Assembly (NCBI RefSeq): GCF_003285015.1
Contig: NZ_QMFB01000006.1
Location: forward strand, 1-64,000
DNA length: 64,000 bases
DNA from: Paenibacillus contaminans
GTDB lineage: Bacteria > Bacillota > Bacilli > Paenibacillales > NBRC-103111
Direction of reading: 5' to 3'
Shown piece after piece: positions 44,689 to 53,266 of this stretch. Both the position numbers and the translations under genes were made by a program. Position 1 is the stretch's first letter. Every line of letters begins with the position of its first letter. The notes under the pieces were generated by a model. That model had not been told where the DNA came from. It saw nothing but the letters and a program-made list of their open reading frames with translations, and made no database searches.

Positions 44689-45456
44689 ATGATCATCGAT
44701 ATGCATACCCATGTATGGGGCGGGCAATATGAAGCGCATACCCGCGATCTGTTGAAGGCTTGCGAGCTATATGGCATTTCCAAAATGTACGTTTCCGGAA
44801 TTGCCGCGCAATATCCCGACGAGCAGCAAATCGGGCAGCATAACCTGGACGTGTACCGTTTTATGAAGGAATATCCGGAGCTTGTAGAGGGATATTGCTA
44901 TGCGACCCCCCGTAACGGCAACAGTTTGGACGTTCTTAAGCAAGGGATCGAAGAGTACGGGATGTCCGGCATGAAGCTGTGGATTGCAACCTACTGCGAC
45001 GATCCGCTTGTATATCCGCTTGTTGAGCAGTGCATTGAATATAACGTGCCGATTTTGCTTCATTCTTTCCATAAAGCGGTCAATCAGTTGCCTGATGAAA
45101 CGGTGGGCACGCATGTCGCTAATCTCTCCCGCCGTTATCCGGAGGCCAAGCTCATAATGGCGCATCTCGGGGGTAATTGCTATCACGGAATCAAGGCGAT
45201 CCGGAGCTGCAGCAACGTATGGGTCGATATTTCGGGATCGTTATTTCGCCGGGACGAGATCGATTACACGGTAAAGCAAATAGGCGCGGACCGGATTTTA
45301 TTCGGTTCAGACATGCCGGGGTGCACATACGTTCTGAACTTCGGACAAATCGAAGAAGCGGACTTGACGCCTGCTGAAAAAGAGCTAATCTACTATATAA
45401 ATACGCTGAAGCTTTTTGATAGGGGATTCCGCCCTGCGCTCGGAGGGAATAAATAA
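44689..45456 (+). CDS. Amidohydrolase-2 family hydrolase, complete metal site
   Basis: A 255-residue amidohydrolase barrel started at the ATG at 44689, six bases after GAGGG; the frame is open upstream to 44392 but without a ribosome site and it would cross the promoter. The metal and catalytic residues are all present: IDMHTHVWGG (HxH), ILLHSFHKA, IMAHLGGN, and FGSDMPGC. The next gene starts at its last base, indicating coupling. With its partner and the divergent PhyH gene it mirrors the pair at 21834-23467. Confidence 0.85.
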   Translation: MIIDMHTHVWGGQYEAHTRDLLKACELYGISKMYVSGIAAQYPDEQQIGQHNLDVYRFMKEYPELVEGYCYATPRNGNSLDVLKQGIEEYGMSGMKLWIATYCDDPLVYPLVEQCIEYNVPILLHSFHKAVNQLPDETVGTHVANLSRRYPEAKLIMAHLGGNCYHGIKAIRSCSNVWVDISGSLFRRDEIDYTVKQIGADRILFGSDMPGCTYVLNFGQIEEADLTPAEKELIYYINTLKLFDRGFRPALGGNK

Positions 45457-46220
45457 TGGCGATCGACGTGAATTGTTTATTGGGCCATTGGCCGTTTCGC
45501 AAGCTGTACAAAAATACGCTTCGCGATCTGCAGGAGGTTCATGCGGCGAACGGTATTCAGGAAGGGTATGTCTCGTCCTTGAACAGCATTTTTTACAATG
45601 ATTGCTTTGAAGGCGATGAAGAACTGCACGAAATGATCAAAGGCTCTTCCTATCATCATGTGCAAACGATCGATCCGGCGATGCCCGGTTTTTCAGAAGA
45701 CATAGATGAAGGCGTTCGCCGGTTTTCCAGCAAAGCGCTCCGGATTTATCCGACTTTTCACGGATACTCGCTGCAGGATCCCGATATGAAATTGTTATGC
45801 GTCAAGGCTAAAGAGCATCGTCTTCCGCTTATGATTACGATCCGGATGGAAGATGAGCGGCTGAATCATATTTTTGCCCCGTCCGTGCTTGCCATGGCTG
45901 AGCTTGAGCTATTTCTGCAGGAAAATCCGGAGATTGACGTCATTTTATTGAATATTCGTTACGCGGAGCTGCAGGCGCTGAAAGAAACGATTCAAACGCG
46001 CGGTAATGTTTATTTCGACGCTTCCGGATTGAAGGACCAAATGTTCGTCGTTGAGAAACTATTGCAAGACTTCGACAAGGAGCATCTTTTGTACGGCTCC
46101 CAACATCCGCTGTATTGCTTGAAAAGCACGCTGCTTCTCGTCCAGTTGGCCGAAATCGACGAGGAGTCGAAGAAAGCGATTTTGGGCGATAACGGCAAAA
46201 CGGTATTTGGCGGCGCATAG
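45456..46220 (+). CDS. Amidohydrolase-like protein lacking the HxH motif
   Basis: A 254-residue protein with the same barrel-type outline as the preceding gene, but the strand-1 motif reads IDVNCLLGHWPF (no HxH) and the late FGSD motif is YGSQHPLY. It should not bind the usual metals. The start codon overlaps the preceding stop by one base and has CGGAGGG upstream. A role as a non-catalytic partner, or with different chemistry, is plausible, since the first module has the same arrangement with a degenerate partner at 21834. Confidence 0.75.
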   Translation: MAIDVNCLLGHWPFRKLYKNTLRDLQEVHAANGIQEGYVSSLNSIFYNDCFEGDEELHEMIKGSSYHHVQTIDPAMPGFSEDIDEGVRRFSSKALRIYPTFHGYSLQDPDMKLLCVKAKEHRLPLMITIRMEDERLNHIFAPSVLAMAELELFLQENPEIDVILLNIRYAELQALKETIQTRGNVYFDASGLKDQMFVVEKLLQDFDKEHLLYGSQHPLYCLKSTLLLVQLAEIDEESKKAILGDNGKTVFGGA

Positions 46221-46238
46221 GCTTGCGCATTAGGTGGA

Positions 46239-46271
46239 TAAAACGTGGGACGCTCCGGTAACGGGGCGTTT
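46239..46271 (+). terminator. Terminator after the second amidohydrolase pair
   Basis: ACGCTCCG and CGGGGCGT pair around GTAA (one wobble) and are followed by six T residues. Confidence 0.88.
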
Positions 46272-46325
46272 TTTATATGCCGGAAAGTAAAACCCGACAT
46301 TAAAGACGCCGGCACGCGTTTACCC

Positions 46326-47138
46326 TTATACATTGTACCTCTCCGTAAAAAGCTTGATTACGTTTCTGAATTTCCAGTCGAGCTTCATTTCGACGGAGGA
46401 CCAAATATCGGGAGGAATCTCCTTGTAATAAGCATGTGCTATACCTCCCGCCATGCTGGCGATCGTATCGCTGTCGCCGCCGATCGAGACGGCTTTTCGA
46501 ATCGCATCCTCGAAGCTTTCGGATTCCAGGAAAGCGATGACCGCTTCGGGTACCGAGCCTTTGGCGCTCGAATCAAAAACATAGTTTGGCCGTATTTCGT
46601 CAAGCGTTCTAGACAGCTTATAACGGAAATTCTTCTCTATAAATAGCTTCATGTCTTGCTTGGACGCCCCTGTTCGAGCGAGAAAAACGCAAGCGGCGAT
46701 CGCCTGCGCTCCGCGAATACCGTGCCGATGATTATGGGTAATCTCAGCCGAACGTTTGGCCTCCCGCAAAACATCCTCCAAGTTGTCGAACGCGAATCCG
46801 ATCGGACATACTCGCATCGCAGCTCCGTTGGCGTATGAACGATAAGGTTTGTCGGAGCTTGCTTTCGCCCACTCCTCGAACATTTGCCCGTAACCCGCAT
46901 CGGGGAACATCCGGGCATACTTTTGCAGCGAATTGCGATACGACGCTCTTGCATAAAACTTATCCGAAAACCAATTTTTCCTTGGCTGCCTATGCAGTAA
47001 AGCGTCCGCGACAGCGACCGTCAGAACGGTATCGTCCGTATATCGGGATAAACGGCTAAAAAGCGGGAAGTCCGTCGATTTGGTATTGTGCCACTCATAA
47101 ACGGAACCGATTACGTCTCCGGCTATCGCTCCGAGCAT
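46326..47138 (-). CDS. ADP-ribosylglycohydrolase-family protein
   Basis: A 270-residue all-helical protein of the ADP-ribosylglycohydrolase (DraG/ARH) family. Conserved features are GAIAGDVIGSVYEW at the N terminus, YTDDTVLT, NNGA-like YANGAAMRV, and the metal motif SIGGDSDTIASMAGGIAHA near the C terminus. It would hydrolyse an ADP-ribosyl or related N-glycosidic bond. GAGGAGG precedes the ATG, and the AraC gene ends seven bases upstream, so the two form one operon. Confidence 0.92.
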   Translation of the reverse strand: MLGAIAGDVIGSVYEWHNTKSTDFPLFSRLSRYTDDTVLTVAVADALLHRQPRKNWFSDKFYARASYRNSLQKYARMFPDAGYGQMFEEWAKASSDKPYRSYANGAAMRVCPIGFAFDNLEDVLREAKRSAEITHNHRHGIRGAQAIAACVFLARTGASKQDMKLFIEKNFRYKLSRTLDEIRPNYVFDSSAKGSVPEAVIAFLESESFEDAIRKAVSIGGDSDTIASMAGGIAHAYYKEIPPDIWSSVEMKLDWKFRNVIKLFTERYNV

Positions 47139-47144
47139 GTTTGC

Positions 47145-47993
47145 TTACCTCCTCGTAAAAGCCGGCTGCGAAGACCTGATATTCTTCCTATACTGCATAG
47201 GTGAAATGCCGACAATCGACTTGTAAAACCTGGAAAAATTCGACAATTCTTCGAATCCGAGAGATTCGGCTATTTCCATAATGCTCATATCCGCAGTTGC
47301 GAGCAGCGTTTTGGCTCTTTCGATTTTCAGTTGGCGGTGCATAAGGATCGGCGAGGTCCCGAACAGCTCCTTGAACCGGGCGCTCGCGTAGGCGTCGTTC
47401 AGATGAAGCTCCTTGGCTATTTCTTTCAGCGTCAGCCTAGAGCCGATATGACGGATCATGCCGCACAACAGGCCGAGAAAGGGAGTTGTGATCGGAGGCC
47501 GAACGGCGGAGGACTCATGGCTGAGCGCGCTGTCCAGTAGGATGGACAGCACCTCAAGACTTTTGGCTTTCCGGTAAATGGCCGCCGTTATCGGGTGGTT
47601 GTGGCCGTAAGCGTGCATGAGCTGGCCGAAGGCAATTTCGAACTGCTCGCTTTGACATAGGCGATATACATAAGGAATATCGAACAAAGCCAAAACATCG
47701 ATGCAATGATCGATTTTATAGGTAAAGTGCCACCAGAGAAACACCGTTTCTTCATCCGAATCCTTAAATTGATCGTGCTCTACATGGGGAGGGATAAAAA
47801 TAACCGTGCCGGGATTAAGCACATACGTGCGGTCGCCGACACGAAGCTTGGCCTTTCCCTGTTTGACATAGGTCATCATATAGAAGGATTTCAGAACGCG
47901 ATTGAAAATGCCGATTTCCCGGCGCGCATGAACGTCAAATTTGACAACGTCGATATCCGCATGCTCCAGTAAAAACAGAAGAGACTCGTTCAT
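47145..47993 (-). CDS. AraC-family transcription regulator
   Basis: A 282-residue regulator with an N-terminal cupin-like ligand-binding domain (RVGDRTYVLNPGTVIFIPPHVEHD) and a C-terminal double helix-turn-helix (LTLKEIAKELHLNDAYASARFKELFG, then MEIAESLGFEELSNFSRFYK). The ATG at 47993 has GGAGG about 13 bases upstream, rather long; the frame is open 19 codons further with no better site. It is co-directional with the ADP-ribosylglycohydrolase gene and lies near an oxidoreductase gene, suggesting local control of sugar-related genes. Confidence 0.88.
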   Translation of the reverse strand: MNESLLFLLEHADIDVVKFDVHARREIGIFNRVLKSFYMMTYVKQGKAKLRVGDRTYVLNPGTVIFIPPHVEHDQFKDSDEETVFLWWHFTYKIDHCIDVLALFDIPYVYRLCQSEQFEIAFGQLMHAYGHNHPITAAIYRKAKSLEVLSILLDSALSHESSAVRPPITTPFLGLLCGMIRHIGSRLTLKEIAKELHLNDAYASARFKELFGTSPILMHRQLKIERAKTLLATADMSIMEIAESLGFEELSNFSRFYKSIVGISPMQYRKNIRSSQPAFTRR

Positions 47994-48249
47994 AAGAATC
48001 GCGATTCCTCCATTCTTTAGAGCATAATCGTACAACACTATCATCAGCATATCATAAGCGCCGTCAATCGGGAATCGTACCGGCGGAAGTTGCAGCCGCT
48101 TTCGGCAAAGCTATCCGTACTGCGCGCGGCTTTCCGTGGTTGGTATAAAGCTGTCCAGCAAAACCGCGGGGGCTTGATGCGCTCGCCCTAGATGCTGAGT
48201 GGGGATATACCGATCATCCGGCGCTTAACGTTTCGAACGCTGCGAACGC

Positions 48250-49332
48250 TTAAGGCTTCACCACGGCCATTTTGCAGATAATCATCTCGAAAAGCTCCAA
48301 ATCCAGCAAGGAATCCTCCGCTGTCGTGATCGGATCTGCGCCTATCGCAACGACGTCATACCAATGCTCGAGCTCGATAACATAAGCATCTTTGAAAGTC
48401 GGACGGATCGTTCTTTCCTCGTAGGCATCCTCTACGGTTTCTTTGATATGCAAAGCAGTGGGCAGCTGCCGGATGTACGGGGTATTGTACTGAACCTTGA
48501 TCGTTTTCTCCGGCCCGTAAACCTCGATAAAAGCATCGAATCTTCGCTGCCGGTCCACACCGACCTCATAGCTGGCGATAAAGCTTCCGTAATCGAACAG
48601 CACATGGCAAAAATCTTCGCATACGACGCAGGAAACGACGCCCTTCGGCATGCCGAGCATGTGCCTCATCGCAGATAAATCGTGACAGCTCAGGCTGGTC
48701 AGCAGCGCATACAAGCTGCGCGTTTCCGCCGCCGCGTCTTCTCCGAGAGCCTCGCGAAATTGCATTTCGATTCTAGCGGAGCGTTCTTCGGACAAATGGG
48801 CGGGAATATCGTTCGGCCGATACACCTCGCTGCTTTGTTCGATAAAAAACCTGTTATAACCGATAATATCGCGGACATGCACGTAATTGATCTTTTCCAG
48901 CTTATTCACTTCATCAAGCGCAAGGCGAAAAGCGGGGGCGAATCGGCGCATATAACCTACCATGACCTGGCGGTTCGCGGCATTTTTCTCACGAATGATC
49001 GCTTCCGCATCCTCTTTCGTCAAACACATCGGCTTTTCCACGAATACGTGCTTTCCCTCGCGCAATGCGGCGATCGCGGATTCTTTATGGATATCGTCGC
49101 TGTTCAGCACGAATACCGCATCCAGCTCAGACAGCCGAACGAGCGAACGAAAGTCCGTAAACCTGCGGGCTTCGGGCACGCGATATTTTTCCCCAATAAA
49201 GGACAATAGTCTATCCGATATGTCGCATATTGCGGCAATTTCGAATTTTTGATCCATCCTGTCCAGCAGCGGCAGATGAATGATTTGCGCCACTTCGCCC
49301 AGTCCGACGACGCCGATTTTTAAACGTTTCAT
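48250..49332 (-). CDS. Gfo/Idh/MocA-family oxidoreductase
   Basis: A 360-residue NAD(P)-dependent sugar oxidoreductase. The N terminus has the Rossmann motif KIGVVGLGEVAQIIHLP, and the family signature VFVEKPMCLTKEDAE with the conserved EKP Lys near residue 96. The C-terminal half is the usual alpha/beta substrate domain. The start is the ATG at 49332, eight bases after GGAGG; the frame is open 31 codons upstream but has no ribosome site. It may oxidise or reduce a sugar or inositol-like substrate handled by the neighbouring genes. Confidence 0.9.
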   Translation of the reverse strand: MKRLKIGVVGLGEVAQIIHLPLLDRMDQKFEIAAICDISDRLLSFIGEKYRVPEARRFTDFRSLVRLSELDAVFVLNSDDIHKESAIAALREGKHVFVEKPMCLTKEDAEAIIREKNAANRQVMVGYMRRFAPAFRLALDEVNKLEKINYVHVRDIIGYNRFFIEQSSEVYRPNDIPAHLSEERSARIEMQFREALGEDAAAETRSLYALLTSLSCHDLSAMRHMLGMPKGVVSCVVCEDFCHVLFDYGSFIASYEVGVDRQRRFDAFIEVYGPEKTIKVQYNTPYIRQLPTALHIKETVEDAYEERTIRPTFKDAYVIELEHWYDVVAIGADPITTAEDSLLDLELFEMIICKMAVVKP

Positions 49333-49569
49333 TCGTAATTCCTCCTTGACGACTAATAGGTTCACAACTATCTTATCGAACGGCCGATCAAGGGAACATG
49401 GCATTTCTATGTGTAAAGTTATCACTTTTTTAGGTTTTCGTTTGCAAGAGAAAATCCCAGCGATGCTTGAACATTTCCATCAAAGTGGAAATCCGGGCGA
49501 ATATCTCCTATACTTGTTAAGGGACTTGCAAGACTTGCACAAGAATATGGAATCGAGGAGAGGATCAAC

Positions 49570-49911
49570 TTGTCGACTTTACCCAATTGCCCAAAATGCA
49601 ATTCCGCATATACGTATGAAGACGGAAGTTTGTTGGTTTGCCCGGAATGCGCTCATGAATGGACGCTGCAAGCGGAAGGCGGCGACAGCGGCGATCAAAA
49701 GATCGTGAAAGACGCGAACGGAAATGTGCTGAATGACGGCGATACGGTTTCGGTGATCAAAGATCTGAAAGTGAAAGGCAGCTCATCGGTTATCAAAATC
49801 GGCACGAAAGTCAAAAACATACGTTTAGTCGACGGCGATCATGATATCGATTGCAAAATCGACGGATTCGGCGCTATGAAATTAAAATCCGAGTTTGTGA
49901 AAAAAATATAG
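49570..49911 (+). CDS. PhnA/YjdM-type zinc-ribbon protein
   Basis: A 113-residue protein with a TTG start following GAGAGG. The N-terminal zinc ribbon has CPKC and CPEC pairs ([15 protein letters not shown], then [10 protein letters not shown]), and the C-terminal part is the PhnA SH3-like domain ([21 protein letters not shown]). Despite the name, the family is not required for phosphonate use in E. coli, and its role is unknown. A terminator follows. Confidence 0.9.
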   Translation: MSTLPNCPKCNSAYTYEDGSLLVCPECAHEWTLQAEGGDSGDQKIVKDANGNVLNDGDTVSVIKDLKVKGSSSVIKIGTKVKNIRLVDGDHDIDCKIDGFGAMKLKSEFVKKI

Positions 49912-49939
49912 CGCGGCCGCATGCAGCGGAACAAGTTTG

Positions 49940-49967
49940 GGGCTCTCCGATATGGAGAGCTTTTTTT
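49940..49967 (+). terminator. Terminator after the PhnA-like gene
   Basis: GGCTCTCC and GGAGAGC arms pair around GATAT and are followed by seven T residues. Confidence 0.93.
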
Positions 49968-50121
49968 GGTTTAGCGGGAAAGGATATCACGATAGCGGCG
50001 CCAAAACTCAGTATGTCTGGCGGAAGATTGAAGAGCGAATATGGCGCCAATTGCTCTCATGCCGGAAACGTGTTCGATTTTTCGAAAAAAACGCCTCGAC
50101 AGGCTATTTTTGAAAACAGGA

Positions 50122-50176
50122 TTGCTTCCGAAATCAATCGAGTGTATTATTATACAAAATAATGAATAATAATAAA
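50122..50176 (+). promoter_or_regulatory. Promoter with candidate ARG boxes before argC
   Basis: TTGCTT at 50122-50127 and TATTAT at 50145-50150 are 17 bases apart. The -10 overlaps TGTATTATTATACA (50143-50156), a perfect palindrome resembling an ArgR/AhrC ARG box. A second half-like match, TGAATAATAATAAA, starts 20 bases later. Two boxes about 20-21 bases apart is the usual ArgR/AhrC layout, so arginine repression is likely. Confidence 0.65.
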
Positions 50177-50197
50177 AATGGGCGGGTGGGAGCGACG

Positions 50198-51148
50198 ATG
50201 GGATACAAAGTGTTTGTCGACGGGCAAGAAGGCACGACTGGTTTGAAAATCTTTGATTATATTTCCAAAATACCGGAGCTGGACATTCTTACGATAGAGT
50301 CGGATAAAAGAAAAGAACCCGCAGCGCGGAGCCGGTTGCTTAATGAAGCCGATATCGTGTTTTTATGCCTGCCGGACGCTGCCGCCAAGGAGTCGGTGGA
50401 GCTTGTTACCAACACCAAGACCAAAATAATAAACACGAGCAGCGTATTCAGAACGGACCCTAGCTGGGTATTCGGGCTGCCGGAACTGAAAAACCAAAGA
50501 GACGCCATTCGAACGGCGACTCGATTATCCGTTCCCGGCTGTCATGCGACCGGGTTTATTCTAAGCGTCAGACCGCTGGTCGATGCCGGCGTTTTGCCAA
50601 GCGATTACCCGGTATCCTGTTACTCTGTAACGGGTTATTCCGGAGGCGGAAGAAGCAAAATCCGAGTGTACGAGGATGCCGAGGCGGTCGCTGCAGGCAA
50701 ATTGGACGTACCGAGACATTACGCGCTGCAGCAAAATCATAAGCATTTGCCTGAAATGAAAATGTATGCTGGCCTTGCCTATGAACCTATTTTTACGCCT
50801 ATTATTGCGAATTACGCTCAAGGTCAAGCCATGTCGATTCCATTAACAAGCAGGTACCTGCACAAGAACGTCACCGCTCAACATGTTCACGAACTGTTGT
50901 CCGCCTATTACGACTCGGAGCCGTTCGTCCGCGTTATGCCTTATAATTCCGAGGTTTTTCTTGACGACGGCTATTTTCCGATAACGGCATGCAATAACAC
51001 GAACAAATTGGAAATATTCGTTTTCGGCCGGGAGGACCGTTTCCAAATCGTCTCCAGATACGATAATTTGGGCAAAGGCGCTTCGGGCGCCGCCATTCAA
51101 AATTTGAACCTGATGCTCGGTTTTGACGAGCGTAATTGTTTGGAGTAG
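50198..51148 (+). CDS. argC: Type-2 N-acetyl-gamma-glutamyl-phosphate reductase
   Basis: A 316-residue reductase of the short (type 2) ArgC class, which makes N-acetylglutamate semialdehyde in arginine synthesis. It has the N-terminal motif VFVDGQEGTTGLKI, the catalytic Cys in VPGCHATGF, and the conserved GYSGGGRSKI and NKLEIFVFG. The ATG at 50198 has GGGAG five bases upstream; an in-frame ATG at 50162 overlaps the promoter and lacks a site. It stands alone, without other arg genes, behind candidate ARG boxes. Firmicutes normally carry a longer ArgC in an argCJBD cluster, so this may be a second copy. Confidence 0.88.
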   Translation: MGYKVFVDGQEGTTGLKIFDYISKIPELDILTIESDKRKEPAARSRLLNEADIVFLCLPDAAAKESVELVTNTKTKIINTSSVFRTDPSWVFGLPELKNQRDAIRTATRLSVPGCHATGFILSVRPLVDAGVLPSDYPVSCYSVTGYSGGGRSKIRVYEDAEAVAAGKLDVPRHYALQQNHKHLPEMKMYAGLAYEPIFTPIIANYAQGQAMSIPLTSRYLHKNVTAQHVHELLSAYYDSEPFVRVMPYNSEVFLDDGYFPITACNNTNKLEIFVFGREDRFQIVSRYDNLGKGASGAAIQNLNLMLGFDERNCLE

Positions 51149-51289
51149 CCTCCCAGTTAGAAGCTCTCGAATCCCCCCCCTGACGAAAAAAGGAAGTGAC
51201 GGCGTATCCGCCGAACACTTCATTGACCTTGTAGCATTTCAACTTTTATCCTATAGATTTTAAGGGTGTAAGGCATTTGATCGTGCAAC

Positions 51290-51550
51290 AGTTCGTCATC
51301 GTCATAATGAGGCAAAGGTTATTATCAGTGAGGCAAACTTCACTATTTCACACGGAAAACCCGTGTTTTGGCGAGGTAATGAGGCAAACGCAATTATTAG
51401 TGAGGCAAACGAAATGAATAATTGCGTTTGACTCACTACCGGGCGAGAACGAGCGTTTTCCCGTTGGAATAGTGAGGCTAGCCTCAGAAACAATAAGGTT
51501 TTCTCCACTAATCGCACGTTTCGTGCATAATCATCATTACGACATAGAAT
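51290..51550. repeat. Second copy of the GTGAGGCAAAC-type repeat family
   Basis: The segment contains AATGAGGCAAA, CAGTGAGGCAAAC, TAGTGAGGCAAACG, GCGTTTGACTCACTA and GGCGAGAACGAGCG, as at 29392-29745. No gene is present. A short minus-strand reading frame merely translates the repeats (FASL repeated). Confidence 0.75.
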
Positions 51551-51589
51551 CACTACCTCTATTTCACGTGAGTACTGTCGAGAGCGCCT

Positions 51590-52140
51590 CTGAGCTCCCT
51601 TTAGCCGTGAGAGGGAGACTGTCGATTAACTTCCACAATTGGAGTAAATATACGCTAGAGTGCATAGTGAAGAGTTTCGAAACTCCTGTAACGTCTCATT
51701 CTTACTCAAAACACACGGATTACTCCAGCAAACTAAGCTTTTAGCGACTTAATGTCACACATGAGCCACTTGGTCGGCCTAGCTAATACAGTCTTATGCA
51801 TCATGCTGAGTTAATCGACAGTCTCCGAGGCACGGATAAATCATCCAAAGTGACCCCATTGCTCGCTGTAGCCGTGTGAGGTGCGGTTAAATCACCAATA
51901 GTCACCCGAAGCTCCATTTAGCTGTGCGAGGCACGGTTAAATCATCCAAAGTGACCCCATTGCTCGCTGTAGCCGTGTATGGCACGGCTAAATCACCTCA
52001 AACTACTCCAATACTCCCTTTAGCCGTGCGTGAAATGGCTGTGGAGTTACATGCCACATTCGTCGAATTAAGGCAGCACAGCCGGTTTAATCTCCCAAAG
52101 TCACCCCATTGCTCCCTTTACCCGTGCGAGGCACGTCCTT
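51590..52140. repeat. Array of about 51 bp palindromic units
   Basis: At least four degenerate units between 51826 and 52140 follow the pattern GCACGGTTAAATCA, CCAAAGTGACCCCATTG, CTCGCTGTAGCCGTG; unit ends GCACGG and CCGTGC are complementary, so each unit can fold. Two units share 20 or more identical bases. A perfect 18-base inverted repeat (GGAGACTGTCGATTAACT at 51614-51631, and its complement at 51809-51826) brackets a 177-base segment to the left. No cas genes and no unique spacers exist, so this is not CRISPR. Confidence 0.8.
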
Positions 52141-52154
52141 TTTTACGGATATTC

Positions 52155-53060
52155 TCATCTCTCCGTATTTAAGTAGGCTGTCATATAATCCAAAAACAGT
52201 TGGCACGCGTCGGAACGCGTTCTGTCGTGGCGCTCGATCCAGAGAAGCTGACGCTGCAGCGGCGGATCGATCGGAACCAGAGTAAGTTCACTCCCGATGC
52301 TCGTCTCCGTTCTTTGCCACATACGGTATGCGTTGGCGGGAATCAAAGCAACGCCGAGGTTTGCGCGGACAAGCTCCTTGATGACATCGTACTGATGGAC
52401 GACGAGACGAACCTGAGGCTGTATAGCCAATTGCTTAAACAGCGGCAGGATGAAGCTCTCGTACCAGCGATTTAAGGTAGAGAGAATCAGCGGTTGCTGA
52501 TGAAGCTCGACGAGCGGCACAAGGTCCCTACAGGACCATGGATGGCTGGAAGGGATTAGCAAGCCGAATTCCTCGATATGAAGCGGCAGCTCGCGTAATT
52601 GCGGATGGGAAACGGAGGCGGTGACGATTCCCGCTTCCATATGATGCCCGAGCACCCAATCCAAGACGGCTTCACTCAGCCCCTGCTCGATTTCCAAATC
52701 AATCGATTCGTTGCAGCTCACGAACTCCGGCAAAAATTGCGGCAGCATATACCATACGAACGTCGGGTACATGGCCAATCTCACGTAGCCGCGCCCGGAC
52801 AGCCCCAAATCTTTGATGCTCCGAGAGGCCATTTCCCAATCCGCCAAAATCCGCTCGCTATGAAACAGCAGTCTGTTGCCTGCCTCGGTAAGCTTGATTC
52901 CCCTGCCCGTCCGAATGAACAGTTCGGTGCCGATCTCGTTCTCCAATCTTGCCATCTGCTTGCTCAGCGCGGGCTGCGCGATGTGAAGCTCCTGCGCCGC
53001 TTTCGTGAAGTTTCCGAGCCTCGCGATACATTGAAAGTACTCCAGAAGTTGAAGCTGCAT
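52155..53060 (-). CDS. LysR-family transcription regulator
   Basis: About 301 residues from the ATG at 53060 (an in-frame ATG at 53084 is the alternative). The N-terminal winged helix-turn-helix has the standard LysR pattern: FTKAAQELHIAQPALSKQMARLENEIG. The rest is the periplasmic-binding-protein-like effector domain. It is divergent from the hyuB-like pseudogene, which it probably controlled before that locus decayed. The end of the gene abuts the palindromic repeat array. Confidence 0.9.
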   Translation of the reverse strand: MQLQLLEYFQCIARLGNFTKAAQELHIAQPALSKQMARLENEIGTELFIRTGRGIKLTEAGNRLLFHSERILADWEMASRSIKDLGLSGRGYVRLAMYPTFVWYMLPQFLPEFVSCNESIDLEIEQGLSEAVLDWVLGHHMEAGIVTASVSHPQLRELPLHIEEFGLLIPSSHPWSCRDLVPLVELHQQPLILSTLNRWYESFILPLFKQLAIQPQVRLVVHQYDVIKELVRANLGVALIPANAYRMWQRTETSIGSELTLVPIDPPLQRQLLWIERHDRTRSDACQLFLDYMTAYLNTER

Positions 53061-53266
53061 GGCTGCATCACCATTCCTAATCATTATTTCAGAAAATGGC
53101 CACTTAATCTATTATAACAGTATTTATTCAATATCTAGATATTCCATTTTAGTTATATCAGTGATGAATATTATATATTGGACGCTATTGGCCGTCAATT
53201 CTAGAATGAGGATGAAAGCAGCTAGTTGGACGCATTAATCCATCCCAATTTAGGAGGCAAGCCACA

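Noticed and set aside
48060..48249. Coding-looking stretch between the AraC and oxidoreductase genes
   Set aside because: A short frame with a plausible peptide (ending LDAEWGYTDHPALN) exists, but it has no start, no ribosome site and no family match; it may be a worn gene end but cannot be supported.
51826..52140. Possible CRISPR array
   Set aside because: Units are palindromic throughout with diverging interiors, there are no conserved direct repeats separated by unique spacers of constant size, and no cas genes are nearby.
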